Part shown: piece after piece, positions 1 to 8,445 of the stretch
Layout of the letters: each line of letters opens with the position of its first letter
Numbering within the stretch: position 1 is the stretch's first letter
DNA from: RGEC01 sp964626685
Lineage (GTDB): Bacteria; Bacteroidota; Bacteroidia; NS11-12g; UBA955
Assembly (NCBI GenBank): GCA_964626685.1
Contig: CAZVJY010000003.1
Coordinates: forward strand, 124,001-188,000
DNA: 64,000 bases
Direction of reading: 5' to 3'
Position numbers and translations under genes: made by a program
The notes under the pieces: generated by a model
What the model saw: only the letters and a program-made list of their open reading frames with translations
Told to the model about the DNA's origin: nothing
Databases searched by the model: none

Positions 1-1
1 G

Positions 2-754
2 TATTCTGTGAGCAATGTTTGCCTCGAAGAACCCAGTATTTTCAAGGATTCGTCCTATAGTATTCAGGCCATCAATGCATGGAACTGGGATTTTGGCAAT
101 GGTGTGAAATCAACCCAGGTAAATCCGGTGTATACCTATAAAACACCGGGTATCTATAATACACGTCTGCAAATAGCTACCCTGCCGGGTTGTCTTTATG
201 TTGGCGTAAAGGCCACAACGGTGCATCCCAAGCCGCTGGCTTTCTTTAGCCACGATCCTGATCAGGGGACCATCGTTAATCCCAACATTACCTTCACCGA
301 TAAAAGCCAGGGTGCTGATAAAGTTTGGTATACAATCAGTACGGGGTATAAAACAACCAGTAGAAACTTTACCCATGCTTTACCCGACAGCGGGATTTTC
401 TCCATTACCCAGTATGCCTCCACCCAGTTTGGCTGCCTGGATTCATTTACCAAGGAGATTGTCATAAACTACATGTACACCCTGCATGTACCCACTGCTT
501 TCACTCCCGATGGCAATAACCTGAATGAAGGTTTCGGTCCTTTGGGTATGGGGATTAACTGGTATGCCATGAAAATTTATTCCCGCTGGGGTGAAAAAAT
601 TTATGAAACCCGCGACAGCAAGCCTTGGAACGGTACCTATAACGGAGAACCCGTTCCCGAAGGTGTTTATGCGGTGCTGATGGAATTGAAAGACCATAAA
701 GGGCGAAATCACTATTACAAAGGAACCGTTCAGATACTCCGCAAGCCGGAGTAA
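2..754 (+). CDS. T9SS-exported adhesin-like protein, C-terminal part (PKD + type B sorting domain)
   Basis: The reading frame is open at the left window edge, so this is the C-terminal end of a larger protein. About 65 residues near the visible start look like a PKD/Ig-like domain (WDFGNG followed by NPVYTYKTPGIY). The last ~95 residues are a gliding-motility-associated C-terminal domain (CHU_C, type B T9SS sorting signal): TAFTPDGNNLNEGF, then IYSRWGEKIYET, WNGTYNGEPVPEGVY and a terminal KGTVQILR. Such proteins are exported by the type IX system and held at the cell surface, usually as adhesins or matrix proteins. The GTG near base 8 is internal and not the start. The 3' end abuts convergent maf by 2 nt. 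The family call is secure; the specific role is unknown. Confidence 0.88.
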   Translation, partial: YSVSNVCLEEPSIFKDSSYSIQAINAWNWDFGNGVKSTQVNPVYTYKTPGIYNTRLQIATLPGCLYVGVKATTVHPKPLAFFSHDPDQGTIVNPNITFTDKSQGADKVWYTISTGYKTTSRNFTHALPDSGIFSITQYASTQFGCLDSFTKEIVINYMYTLHVPTAFTPDGNNLNEGFGPLGMGINWYAMKIYSRWGEKIYETRDSKPWNGTYNGEPVPEGVYAVLMELKDHKGRNHYYKGTVQILRKPE

Positions 755-756
755 GA

Positions 757-1329
757 TTATAGTATAAATCGCTGCAGCTCTCTGTAAAATCGGGCCATCG
801 GAAAGCCCATTACATTGTAAAAACAACCGTTGATGCGCTTTACACCCATGTATCCCATCCAGTCTTGAACCCCGTAGGATCCGGCTTTGTCAAAGGGCTT
901 GAAGTGATCAATGTAGTATTCAATTTCATGGTCGGTGAGCGGATAGAACTCCACTTCACTGCGTTCGTGAAAAACCTGCTGCCGTTCATTGTTGCGCATA
1001 CAAACGCCCGTAAAAACCTCATGGGTTCTGCCACTCAGCGATGCCAACATTTCTGTGGCTTCTTCCTTCGTGGCAGGCTTGTTGATGACCCTGCTGCCCA
1101 GGCAAACGATGGTGTCGGCTGTCACCAGTATTTTTTCATGCAATGGTTCCGTAAAATGCGCTGCTTTGTGCGATGCCAAGAATTCACACACCTGTTCGCG
1201 CTGCAGATAATCCGGAAAATCTTCCTCTGCTTCGATATTTACTACCTCAAAGTGCAGTCCTGCCTCGCGAAATATTTGATGACGGCGCGGACTTTTGGAA
1301 GCCAGCAGCAATCTGGGGAATTGAACCAT
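757..1329 (-). CDS. maf: Maf-like nucleoside triphosphate pyrophosphatase
   Basis: A 190-residue protein of normal Maf/YhdE length. The N-terminal phosphate-binding loop is LLASKSPRR, the ADTIV segment carries the catalytic Asp region, and the C-terminal half has the family block DKAGSYGVQDW followed by YNVMGFP. Maf proteins hydrolyse dTTP/UTP or modified nucleotides to monophosphates in the cytoplasm, a house-cleaning role also linked to division arrest. The ATG is supported by a TACCTTTG box ending 4 nt upstream. Convergent with the adhesin gene and divergent from the dehydrogenase gene at 1398. Substrate subclass (dTTP/UTP or m7GTP) cannot be fixed from sequence alone. Confidence 0.93.
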   Translation of the reverse strand: MVQFPRLLLASKSPRRHQIFREAGLHFEVVNIEAEEDFPDYLQREQVCEFLASHKAAHFTEPLHEKILVTADTIVCLGSRVINKPATKEEATEMLASLSGRTHEVFTGVCMRNNERQQVFHERSEVEFYPLTDHEIEYYIDHFKPFDKAGSYGVQDWMGYMGVKRINGCFYNVMGFPMARFYRELQRFIL

Positions 1330-1333
1330 GCCA

Positions 1334-1341
1334 CAAAGGTA
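1334..1341 (-). promoter_or_regulatory. -7 element of maf (TACCTTTG)
   Basis: On the minus strand TACCTTTG is followed by four bases (TGGC) and the maf ATG. It matches the Bacteroidota -7 consensus TAnnTTTG, and its position predicts a transcript starting at or near the start codon. I see no clear TTG -33 element at the usual distance. Confidence 0.55.
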
Positions 1342-1397
1342 TTGCCAGAGGATGAAAGTAGAAATTAGCGGTCAATAGGTTATTTTTGCCGCCACTT

Positions 1398-2288
1398 ATG
1401 AAGCAAATTGCAGTAATCGGCGGCGGTACCATGGGAAATGGCATCGTGCACGTGTTCGCTCAGAACGGCTATCAGGTTTCTTTGATTGACGTTAAACCCG
1501 AAATACTTGAAAAGGCCCTGGCCACCATTACCAAAAACCTCGACCGTCAGATAGCCAAGGGTGCTATTGATGAAGATAAAAAAGCCGCTACACTGGGCAA
1601 TATCAAAACCTTCACCAACATCAGCGATGGGGTTGAAGGTGCCGATCTGGTGGTGGAGGCCGCTACAGAAAACCTCGAGATCAAGCTGAATATTTTCCGT
1701 CAGCTGGACAGTTTTGCCAAACCCGGTTGCATTCTCGCATCCAACACTTCATCTATCAGCATCACCAAAATTGGTTCGGTTACAGGTCGTCCTGACAAGG
1801 TAATCGGTATGCACTTTATGAACCCTGTGCCTGTGATGAAGCTGGTGGAGATTATTGGCGGTTACAAAACCGACAAGGAAACCCTCAACACCATTGTGGA
1901 ACTGACCAGGACCATTGGCAAAGTACCGGCTGTAACGCAGGATTATCCCGGTTTTATATCCAACCGTGTGCTCATCCCGATGATTAATGAGGCTATTCTT
2001 TCTCTGGAGGAAGGTATTGCAAGCGTGGAGGATATTGATACCATCATGAAACTGGGTATGGCGCATCCAATGGGGCCGCTGCAGCTCGCAGATTTTATTG
2101 GTTTGGATGTTTGTCTGGCTATTTTACACGTGTTGCACGACGGGTTTAAAAATCCCAAATACGCACCCTCCAATTTGCTGGTAAATATGGTAACGGCAGG
2201 CGATTTGGGCGTTAAATCCGGCCGTGGATTTTACGACTATTCACACGGTACCAAAGACCTGGTGGTTTCTCCGAAATTCAGCAGATAA
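1398..2288 (+). CDS. 3-hydroxybutyryl-CoA / 3-hydroxyacyl-CoA dehydrogenase
   Basis: NAD-dependent oxidation of (S)-3-hydroxyacyl-CoA to 3-ketoacyl-CoA. The 296-residue length fits the short, monofunctional 3-hydroxybutyryl-CoA dehydrogenase type (Hbd/PaaH) rather than the FadB fusion. The N-terminal Rossmann motif is GGGTMGNGI; ASNTSS and the HFMNPVPVMKLVEI block with the catalytic His follow at ~120-145; the C-terminal helical dimerisation domain contains GMAHPMGPLQLADFIG and ends with SGRGFYDY. The ATG at 1398 is preferred over an upstream in-frame TTG because the glycine-rich loop then lies at the usual distance, and TATTTTTG sits 9 nt upstream of it. Cytoplasmic fatty-acid or short-chain acyl metabolism. 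Confidence 0.92.
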   Translation: MKQIAVIGGGTMGNGIVHVFAQNGYQVSLIDVKPEILEKALATITKNLDRQIAKGAIDEDKKAATLGNIKTFTNISDGVEGADLVVEAATENLEIKLNIFRQLDSFAKPGCILASNTSSISITKIGSVTGRPDKVIGMHFMNPVPVMKLVEIIGGYKTDKETLNTIVELTRTIGKVPAVTQDYPGFISNRVLIPMINEAILSLEEGIASVEDIDTIMKLGMAHPMGPLQLADFIGLDVCLAILHVLHDGFKNPKYAPSNLLVNMVTAGDLGVKSGRGFYDYSHGTKDLVVSPKFSR

Positions 2289-2354
2289 CATCTGGTACTT
2301 ACAAGGATAACACACTTTAAAACCCTTTAAGGATAAGGGTTCTGTCGTATTTTC

Positions 2355-2385
2355 TTGACTTTCCTTTCAAATAATAGTACATTCG
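2355..2385 (+). promoter_or_regulatory. Candidate queA promoter
   Basis: TTG at 2355-2357 and TACATTCG at 2378-2385 are separated by 20 nt, close to the Bacteroidota -33/-7 architecture (TTG-N19-21-TAnnTTTG). It lies 33 nt before the queA ATG. A weak 7-bp hairpin (AACCCTT/AAGGGTT, 2321-2341) lies just upstream and may end the preceding transcript, though it lacks a clean T-run. Confidence 0.5.
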
Positions 2386-2418
2386 CGTTTTAACCAATTA
2401 CGGGCGCGCTGCAACCGC

Positions 2419-3465
2419 ATGAAATTAAGTCAATTTAAATTCGAACTTCCTGAAGAGCTGATAGCCCAGGAGCCCCTTAAAACCCGTCACGAAAGCCGCC
2501 TGCTGGTGGTAAATCGCAAGGAAAAGACCATTGAGCACAAAATGTTTCATGATGTGCTGGATATTTTTGACGAAGACGACACGTTTGTGGTAAACAACAC
2601 CAAGGTGTTCACCGCACGCATGTACGGACAAAAAGAAAAAACCGGTGCACAGATTGAAGTGTTTTTGCTCCGCGAACTAAACCACGATTTCCGTCTTTGG
2701 GACGTACTGGTAGATCCGGCGCGCAAAATTCGTGTAGGAAACAAACTCTATTTTGGCGATGATGATCTGGTTGCTGAGGTGGTTGACAATACCACTTCGC
2801 GGGGTCGCACCATCCGTTTTTTGTTTGACGGCGATGACGAAGCTTTTAACCGTGTTATTAAAAAACTGGGTGAAACACCTATTCCCAAATACATAACCCG
2901 TCCGGTTAAGCCCGAAGACGAAAACTGGTATCAGAGCCAGTTTGCCAAGCATGTGGGTGCTGTGGCAGCGCCGGCTGCACAGCTTCACCTGACACGCGAG
3001 TTGCTCATGCGTCTCGATATCAAAGGAATCAGGTTTGCGGAAATTACGCTGCATCTCGGTCTGGGCGCATTCCGCGAGGTAGAGGTGGAAGATCTTACCA
3101 AGCATAAGATGGACAGTGAGTTCTACAGCATTGACCAAACTGCCTGTGATATTGTGAACGAATCCATTGAAAAGCGCAAACGCGTAGTGGCTGTAGGTGG
3201 CTCGGTAATGCGTGCCATGGAAAGCAGCGTGAGTTCTACCAAAACCCTGAACCCCGGTGCGGGCTGGTCGGATAAATTCATTTTCCCTCCCCACGATTTC
3301 AGTGTGGCCAATGCATTTATTACGAATCTTCATCAGCCTGAAAGTCCCTTGTATATGATGGCGTGTGCCTACACCAGCCATGAATTTATGACCCACGTGT
3401 ATCAGGAAGCCATCAAGGAAAAATACCGTTTCCTTTGCTATGGCGATGCGATGCTGATTATGTAA
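2419..3465 (+). CDS. queA: S-adenosylmethionine:tRNA ribosyltransferase-isomerase
   Basis: QueA transfers and isomerises the ribose of AdoMet onto 7-aminomethyl-7-deazaguanine at tRNA position 34, giving epoxyqueuosine. The 348-residue protein has the full family pattern: N-terminal FELPEELIAQEPL with HESRLLV, WDVLVDPARK, the core TPIPKYI and the C-terminal FIFPPHDF / NLHQPESPLYMM blocks. The ATG is the first in frame after the promoter and gives the usual family length. It is transcribed alone and followed by a strong terminator at 3491. No other queuosine gene is nearby. Confidence 0.96.
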   Translation: MKLSQFKFELPEELIAQEPLKTRHESRLLVVNRKEKTIEHKMFHDVLDIFDEDDTFVVNNTKVFTARMYGQKEKTGAQIEVFLLRELNHDFRLWDVLVDPARKIRVGNKLYFGDDDLVAEVVDNTTSRGRTIRFLFDGDDEAFNRVIKKLGETPIPKYITRPVKPEDENWYQSQFAKHVGAVAAPAAQLHLTRELLMRLDIKGIRFAEITLHLGLGAFREVEVEDLTKHKMDSEFYSIDQTACDIVNESIEKRKRVVAVGGSVMRAMESSVSSTKTLNPGAGWSDKFIFPPHDFSVANAFITNLHQPESPLYMMACAYTSHEFMTHVYQEAIKEKYRFLCYGDAMLIM

Positions 3466-3490
3466 CAATTATTCCCTTTAAGAATATTCA

Positions 3491-3516
3491 AAAGCCCCGG
3501 AAACGGGGCTTTTTTA
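3491..3516 (+). terminator. Rho-independent terminator after queA
   Basis: AAAGCCCCG (3491-3499) pairs with CGGGGCTTT (3504-3512) around a GAAA tetraloop, followed by a T-run. It lies 25 nt after the queA stop codon. Confidence 0.9.
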
Positions 3517-3661
3517 TTGTTGTTTCACTGCAAAAATTAAACTAACAGAAACGCAGTAACAATTAAAATTAAACTAACTCGAACAAGGATCTGTTTTTTT
3601 CGCATCAGCTGCACATGTGTGTTTAGAAAATAGCTATAAATCTGCAAAAAATGCACATGCA

Positions 3662-3883
3662 ATGAGAATAGTTAAAATCTTTTTGTTGTTGTCTTTTTCG
3701 GCTTTCAATCCACCCGCCCAGCTCTTCATCGGTTCCGATGCCAATTCTTTGGTCACCAAAGCAGGAGAATCGTTCAGCAAGGCTTTTTTTACCAGTAGAT
3801 TTTTAGCCGTTATCGTATATAGTACAACAAACATCGCAAGTATGGAACACTCAAAATCCCACGGGGAGAATTACCTGCTCTAA
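3662..3883 (+). pseudogene. Possible truncated secreted-protein fragment
   Basis: A 73-codon reading frame starting MRIVKIFLLLSFSAF looks like a signal peptide, followed by AQLFIGSDANSLVTKAGESF. That resembles the mature start of many Bacteroidota surface proteins (an FIG-D-V-...-G-F opening strand). After about 40 residues the sequence loses this character and ends, so it may be the 5' remnant of a larger exported protein, or chance. It lies in an AT-rich stretch between the queA terminator and the repeat-protein gene. No promoter is evident. The call rests only on the N-terminal pattern. Confidence 0.3.
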
Positions 3884-3990
3884 TACGTAAAAAAGCCTTG
3901 TAAAACAAAACAGAATCCCGAAATCTGCTTATATTTTATTCCTAGTTTTGTACAATAATCTAAAATTTGACATACAACCTCCGCAATCAA

Positions 3991-6354
3991 ATGAAAAAAA
4001 AGAATAAAATATCTACTCTTCTGTTTGTTTTCTTCCTATCAATTACAACCAAAGTTTATGGTCAGGCTGGAATCAACTGGGATATCCGCCCAACTCTGAC
4101 TGATAACAGCTTGAGCAGTGTGACCTATGGTAATGGGCTATTTGTAGCCGTAGCCTACACCGGTACCGGCAACCGGGTTGTAACCAGTCCGGATGGCATT
4201 AACTGGACAGCAAGGACCTCTGCTGCGGATAACCAATGGACCAGTGTGACGTATGGTAACGGGCTATTTGTAGCCGTATCAAACTCCGGTACAGGCAACC
4301 GGGTTATGACCAGTTCTGATGGTATTACGTGGACAGCAAGAACCTCTGCTGCGGATAACCAATGGACCAGTGTGACGTATGGTAACGGGATATTTGTAGC
4401 CGTATCAATTTCCGGTACAGGCAACCGGGTGATGACCAGTCTTAATGGTATTACGTGGACGACAAGAACCTCTGCTGCGAATAACAACTGGAGCAGTGTG
4501 ACCTATGGTAATGGGCTATTTGTAGCCGTCGCAAACACTGGTGCGGGCAACCGGGTTATGACCAGTTCTGATGGTATTACGTGGACAGCAAGAACCTCTG
4601 CTGCGGATAACCAATGGACCAGTGTGACCTATGGTGGCGGGCTATTTGTAGCCGTATCCAACTCCGGTACGGCCAACCGGGTTATGACCAGTCCTGATGG
4701 CATTACCTGGACAGCAGGAACCTCCGCTGCGGATAACAACTGGGCCAGTGTGACGTATGGTAACGGGCTATTTGTAGCCGTCGCAACCACAGGTACGAAC
4801 AACCGGGTGATGACCAGCCCTGATGGCATTACCTGGACGGCAGGAACCTCCGCTGCGAATAACAGTTGGAGCAGTGTGACCTATGCTAATAGTCTATTTG
4901 TAGCCGTCGCAACCTCCGGTTCGGGCAACCGGGTCATGACCAGTCCCGATGGCATTAACTGGACGGCAAGGGTAAGTTCACTTGATTTCATGTGGTATAG
5001 TGTGACCTATGGTAACGGGCTATTTGTAGCCGTAGCCTACACCGGTACCGGCAACCGGGTCATGACCAGTCCTGATGGCATTAACTGGACAGCAAGAACC
5101 TCTGCTGCGGATAACAACTGGTTCAGTGTGATCTATGGTAACGGGCTATTTGTAGCCGTAGCAAACACAGGTTCTGGTAACCAAGTTATGACCAGTTCTG
5201 ACGGTATCAACTGGACAGCAAGAACCTCCGCTGCGAGTAATCCATGGAGGAGTGTGGCCTATGGTAACGGTCTGTTTGTAGCCGTATCAAGCTCCGGTAC
5301 GAGCCGTGTTATGACCAGTCCTGATGGCATTAACTGGACGGCAAGAACCGCTGCTGCGAATAACAGCTGGTTCAGTGTGACCTATGGTAACGGGCTATTT
5401 GTAGCCGTATCAACCGACGGTACGAACAGCGTTATGACCAGTCCTGATGGCATTAACTGGACGGCAAGAACCGCTGCTGCGAATAACAGCTGGTTCAGTG
5501 TGACCTATGGTAACGGGCTATATGTAGCCGTCGCAACCTCCGGTACAGGCAACCGGGTAATGACCAGTCCCGATGGCATTACCTGGACGGCAAGAACCTC
5601 AGCAGCAGATATTCAATGGAATAGTGTGACCTACGGTAACGGGCTATTTGTAGCCGTTGATTACTCAGGTGCTGCCAACGGGGTAATGACCAGTCCTGAT
5701 GGCATTAACTGGACAGCAAGAACATCCGCTGTGAATAACCAGTGGACCAGCGTAACCTATGGTGATGGGCTGTTTGTAGCCGTCGCAAACTCAGGCACGG
5801 GCAACCGGGTCATGACCTCAGGTACTTTTATTCCACTGCCATTGCAATGGGGAGACTTTAAAGCACAAAAACAGGGTAATCAGGCATTGTTGAAATGGAC
5901 AACCTTAATGGAACAAAATACAGCTAATTTCGAAGTTCAGCATAGTACCAATATGAATGACTGGTCTACGCTGGGAATGGCTGCTGCGGCAGGTAATAGT
6001 TCAACCACCAAGGAGTATTGTATGATACACTATAGTCTGCCTAAAGGATCTACTTACAATTATTACCGCATTAAGCAAAATGATTTGGATGGACGTTATG
6101 GTTATAGTAAAATTGTGTGTGTCATTAACGATGAACCGGTCACTGTAGTAGATATCTACCCTAATCCTGTTCGAGATGTGCTCAATATTTATGTTGCAGA
6201 AGCACAGTTCACTAAGCTTGTAAATATGGCCGGAGCTACCGTATGGCAAGGTATGCTTGTCGCTGGCAGAAATCAGGTCATGACCGAGCACCTTCCCAAG
6301 GGAATCTACCAATTGTTTACCAAAAGCGGATGTAAGAAATTTGTCATTCAATGA
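3991..6354 (+). CDS. Secreted repeat (propeller-like) protein with T9SS type A sorting domain
   Basis: A 787-residue exported protein. Residues 1-24 are a signal peptide (MKKKNK, hydrophobic core, KVYGQA). From residue 42 there are 14 tandem units of 42 residues (two units of 41) with core SVTYGNGLFVAV-x-x-S-G-T-GNRVMTSPDGITWTARTS. The S-P-D-G-I-x-W part resembles an Asp-box or BNR turn, so a beta-propeller fold is likely; 14 units could form two seven-bladed propellers. Residues ~610-710 form the linker common in Bacteroidota surface proteins (PLPLQWGDFKAQ, YYRIKQNDLDGRYGYS). The last ~70 residues (DIYPNPVRDVLNIYV to GIYQLFTKSGCKKFVIQ) are a type A T9SS sorting signal. The ATG at 3991 is chosen over an in-frame TTG at 3967 because it begins the signal peptide. 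Ligand unknown. Confidence 0.85.
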   Translation: MKKKNKISTLLFVFFLSITTKVYGQAGINWDIRPTLTDNSLSSVTYGNGLFVAVAYTGTGNRVVTSPDGINWTARTSAADNQWTSVTYGNGLFVAVSNSGTGNRVMTSSDGITWTARTSAADNQWTSVTYGNGIFVAVSISGTGNRVMTSLNGITWTTRTSAANNNWSSVTYGNGLFVAVANTGAGNRVMTSSDGITWTARTSAADNQWTSVTYGGGLFVAVSNSGTANRVMTSPDGITWTAGTSAADNNWASVTYGNGLFVAVATTGTNNRVMTSPDGITWTAGTSAANNSWSSVTYANSLFVAVATSGSGNRVMTSPDGINWTARVSSLDFMWYSVTYGNGLFVAVAYTGTGNRVMTSPDGINWTARTSAADNNWFSVIYGNGLFVAVANTGSGNQVMTSSDGINWTARTSAASNPWRSVAYGNGLFVAVSSSGTSRVMTSPDGINWTARTAAANNSWFSVTYGNGLFVAVSTDGTNSVMTSPDGINWTARTAAANNSWFSVTYGNGLYVAVATSGTGNRVMTSPDGITWTARTSAADIQWNSVTYGNGLFVAVDYSGAANGVMTSPDGINWTARTSAVNNQWTSVTYGDGLFVAVANSGTGNRVMTSGTFIPLPLQWGDFKAQKQGNQALLKWTTLMEQNTANFEVQHSTNMNDWSTLGMAAAAGNSSTTKEYCMIHYSLPKGSTYNYYRIKQNDLDGRYGYSKIVCVINDEPVTVVDIYPNPVRDVLNIYVAEAQFTKLVNMAGATVWQGMLVAGRNQVMTEHLPKGIYQLFTKSGCKKFVIQ
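4114..5820 (+). repeat. Tandem in-gene repeat, 14 units of 126 bp
   Basis: Units start at each (S/T)SVTYG motif and are 126 bp, except two adjacent units (10 and 11) of 123 bp. The last unit (from 5746) is incomplete. Several neighbouring units differ at only a few bases, for example the segments after CCTCTGCTGCGGATAACCAA, which points to recent duplication or gene conversion within the gene. Confidence 0.95.
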
Positions 6355-6660
6355 CCTTCTTCCAATAATGCGAAGCGTTTTTGATTAGAAAATCACCATC
6401 ACTGTTGGTATTGAAAGTGGAACCCCAAAAATGTAGAGTTCAATAGATTCGGCCTTATCGAACTAGACGAAGTTAAGGCGTTCATGCCCCTGCTGGGAGG
6501 CTGAAAAGTAATTATACATTAAACTGAGTACAAGAAACGATACCCCTCTTTCCTTTTTGGACTGGTTCCCAAATTGAGGTTTCATTAGATCCAGATTATC
6601 AAGGCCGATATTTTTTTACCATAACGGAGAATTGAAAAAATGATATCCTTATGTTCAAAC
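6355..6660. other. Intergenic stretch without a recognisable gene
   Basis: About 300 bases between the repeat-protein gene and the tRNA-Leu terminator. All frames are short and broken, and I see no repeat or clear promoter. It may be decayed sequence. Confidence 0.6.
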
Positions 6661-6694
6661 AAAAAAGTCCCGCACTCTCGTGCAGGACTTTTTT
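6661..6694 (-). terminator. Terminator of the tRNA-Leu pair (possibly bidirectional)
   Basis: A-run, GTCC-CGCAC, loop TCTC, GTGC-AGGAC and T-run form a near-perfect stem with A/T tracts on both sides. It lies just downstream of the tRNAs on the minus strand and could also stop rightward transcription from the repeat-protein gene. Confidence 0.85.
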
Positions 6695-6700
6695 GTTTGT

Positions 6701-6783
6701 GCCCAAGACTGGATTCGAACCAGCACGCCGTTTCCAGCGCTACCACCTCAAGGTAGTGCGTCTACCAATTTCGCCACCTGGGC
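6701..6783 (-). tRNA. tRNA-Leu (anticodon GAG)
   Basis: Minus-strand sequence starts GCCCAGGTGGCGAAATTGG, the D-arm typical of tRNA-Leu. The anticodon stem is CTACC/GGTAG with loop TTGAGGT, so the anticodon is GAG. A long variable arm is present, the T-arm contains GGTTCGAATCC, and the acceptor end GCCCAGG pairs with CTTGGGC. The 3' CCA is not encoded. Co-transcribed with the neighbouring tRNA-Leu(CAG), 17 nt upstream. Confidence 0.95.
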
Positions 6784-6800
6784 ATTAGAAAGAAATTAGT

Positions 6801-6881
6801 GCCCAGAACAGGACTCGAACCTGCACACCTCGCGGCGCCGCCACCTGAAGACGGTGCGTCTACCAATTTCGCCATCTGGGC
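6801..6881 (-). tRNA. tRNA-Leu (anticodon CAG)
   Basis: Class II tRNA on the minus strand. Acceptor GCCCAGA pairs with TCTGGGC. D-arm TGGCGAAATTGGTAGACGCA is shared with the neighbour. Anticodon stem CCGTC/GGCGG encloses loop TTCAGGT, giving anticodon CAG. Long variable arm and T-arm GGTTCGAGTCC are present. CCA is not encoded. First gene of the two-tRNA transcript driven from the promoter at 6940-6970. Confidence 0.95.
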
Positions 6882-6939
6882 ATTCAAGGCCATTTTGAAT
6901 GGCTTTTAATTTCTTTCAATCGTTTTTAGAACGGGGGTG

Positions 6940-6970
6940 CAAATATAGTAAATTTTGATGAAATTTCAAA
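6940..6970 (-). promoter_or_regulatory. Promoter of the tRNA-Leu operon
   Basis: On the minus strand TTTG (6970-6967), 19 nt, then TATATTTG (6947-6940): a perfect match to the Bacteroidota consensus TTTG-N19-TAnnTTTG. The first tRNA begins 58 nt downstream. This is the best promoter in the window and a useful internal reference for the weaker ones. Confidence 0.8.
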
Positions 6971-6984
6971 CAGAATTCGGTTGG

Positions 6985-7674
6985 TTACCCTATTCTGCCT
7001 GGTTTCATCCACTTCCACGCCCCAAAAATGACCACCGGTAGAATCGCCCCTGCCAGAAACACAATTTGCTCGGTCCTCATATTCTCAGGAAGATGCAATA
7101 AAAGTGCGACCATAGCCCCTGTTACCGCGCCTCCCAGATGCCCTTCATGCGAAATTCCTGCCTCTCCGGCCCTGGGTAATTGTGATAAAATCATCGATAT
7201 CCAGCAGATTAGGATGGCAAAAAGCCAGCCGGGTATGAAGACTGGTAGAATAAAAAGAGCAAGCTTAGCATCGGGCAGCAACCATACAAAAGCAAAAACC
7301 ACCCCGAATAAACCACCCGAAGCCCCAAGTGCACTGTAATTGAGATTGTTTCGGTGGGTAATCATGGTGAAGAGGTTACCGCCAACGATGGATGACAAAT
7401 AGATCGCCGCAAAACCAAACCGGCCGTACAGTTCTTCTACCACAGGGCCAAAGTAGTACAGCGTCATCATGTTAAACAGCAAATGGATAAAACTATGGTG
7501 GGCAAACCCCGAAGCAATCAGCCTGTCGTATTCTCGGTCGCGGGCCACGGACCGGTACACAAACACCATGCGCTCCAGTAAGGTATGGTTGCTTTGCAAC
7601 AGCAGCCAAATGATAACATTGGCAGCCATAATGCCTGTGGTCAAACCGGGTTGTATGCCAAATGGCAGACTCAT
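6985..7674 (-). CDS. Rhomboid-family intramembrane serine protease
   Basis: A polytopic membrane protein of 229 residues with about six hydrophobic segments. The catalytic serine lies in GASGGLFGVVF (Ser at ~119) and the catalytic histidine in GHLGGAVTGA in the last third. The conserved H-x-x-x-N stretch is HSFIHLLFNMMTLYYFGP before helix 2. Rhomboids cleave substrates within or next to transmembrane helices. The start at 7674 overlaps the upstream gene's TGA stop (ATGA), making translational coupling likely; an in-frame ATG at 7701 would add nine unneeded residues. Substrate unknown. Confidence 0.92.
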   Translation of the reverse strand: MSLPFGIQPGLTTGIMAANVIIWLLLQSNHTLLERMVFVYRSVARDREYDRLIASGFAHHSFIHLLFNMMTLYYFGPVVEELYGRFGFAAIYLSSIVGGNLFTMITHRNNLNYSALGASGGLFGVVFAFVWLLPDAKLALFILPVFIPGWLFAILICWISMILSQLPRAGEAGISHEGHLGGAVTGAMVALLLHLPENMRTEQIVFLAGAILPVVIFGAWKWMKPGRIG

Positions 7675-8432
7675 TGCCGGATGACCCTCCCGGTTCCCCA
7701 TTCTTTTTTGCCCAGTTTTACCTGAGGATCCCTCACATAAATGATATTGCCAGTTCCGTAAACGCTGGCTTCCAGAATATTTTTGGGATTAACCCGCACA
7801 TTCCTGGCAGCATAATGGTAAATATAAGCGTCATCCGACCTGAGGTTTCCGGCATCAAAACTGCTCCCATTCTCACAACTCCAGGCAAAAATAGTACCCT
7901 GCCCAGTCATTTCAACATGGCCCGAATTAAGCCCGCTTCCGTATAAATTGCCGCAGTGCAGCAGCAGTTTCTGGTTCTCCACGCTGTTCATCACCACATC
8001 AACCTTGTCCGAGTATACCGTATCCAGAAAAGTAACTGCGGCGGCTCCCTGTATGTCAAGAGCATTTATCTTATGAATATTTAGGGTGCAAACCGGCTGA
8101 ACCCGGAAGGTCCTTACCCAGTTGAAATTATTCTTATCCTCAATTACACAGTAGTCATCCTGCCACTCTGCTGTGATTTTATCAATCACGTTGCTGCCGT
8201 ATCGAATGTGAAGTGCTTCCGGTTTAGTTGTGTCAGAAGTAATAAACAGTTGGAATTTTTGCCCCACACGAAGTTTTAAACAGGGTTTTTTCAGTAATAG
8301 TGTTATACTGTCGTCGGTACCATAAGACCGCATAAAATCAGGCCCTTTGCTGCATTGTTGCAGTCCCGTCATGAAAATAAAAACAAGGATTATAAAAAAG
8401 CGGCCCAACTTTTGAAGTTTATTTTGCAACAC
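7671..8432 (-). CDS. GIN-domain (DUF2807-like) secreted or lipoprotein
   Basis: A 253-residue protein with a hydrophobic N-terminus (FFIILVFIFMTGLQQC) that ends in a cysteine and may be a lipoprotein signal. The rest is a beta-rich pattern with repeated short strands (LDIQGAAAVTFLD, LLLHCGNLYGSGLNSGHVEMTGQG, LEASVYGTGNIIYV) typical of the putative auto-transporter adhesin head GIN domain, common in Bacteroidota envelopes. It is upstream of, and overlaps by 4 nt, the rhomboid protease gene. Function unknown; the pairing suggests a shared envelope job, which is inference. Confidence 0.65.
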   Translation of the reverse strand: MLQNKLQKLGRFFIILVFIFMTGLQQCSKGPDFMRSYGTDDSITLLLKKPCLKLRVGQKFQLFITSDTTKPEALHIRYGSNVIDKITAEWQDDYCVIEDKNNFNWVRTFRVQPVCTLNIHKINALDIQGAAAVTFLDTVYSDKVDVVMNSVENQKLLLHCGNLYGSGLNSGHVEMTGQGTIFAWSCENGSSFDAGNLRSDDAYIYHYAARNVRVNPKNILEASVYGTGNIIYVRDPQVKLGKKEWGTGRVIRQ

Positions 8433-8445
8433 AAATTTCCGAAAG

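Noticed and set aside
4114..5820. Regular 126-bp repeats, considered as a CRISPR or satellite array
   Set aside because: The repeats have no spacers, keep one open reading frame throughout and encode a clear protein repeat.
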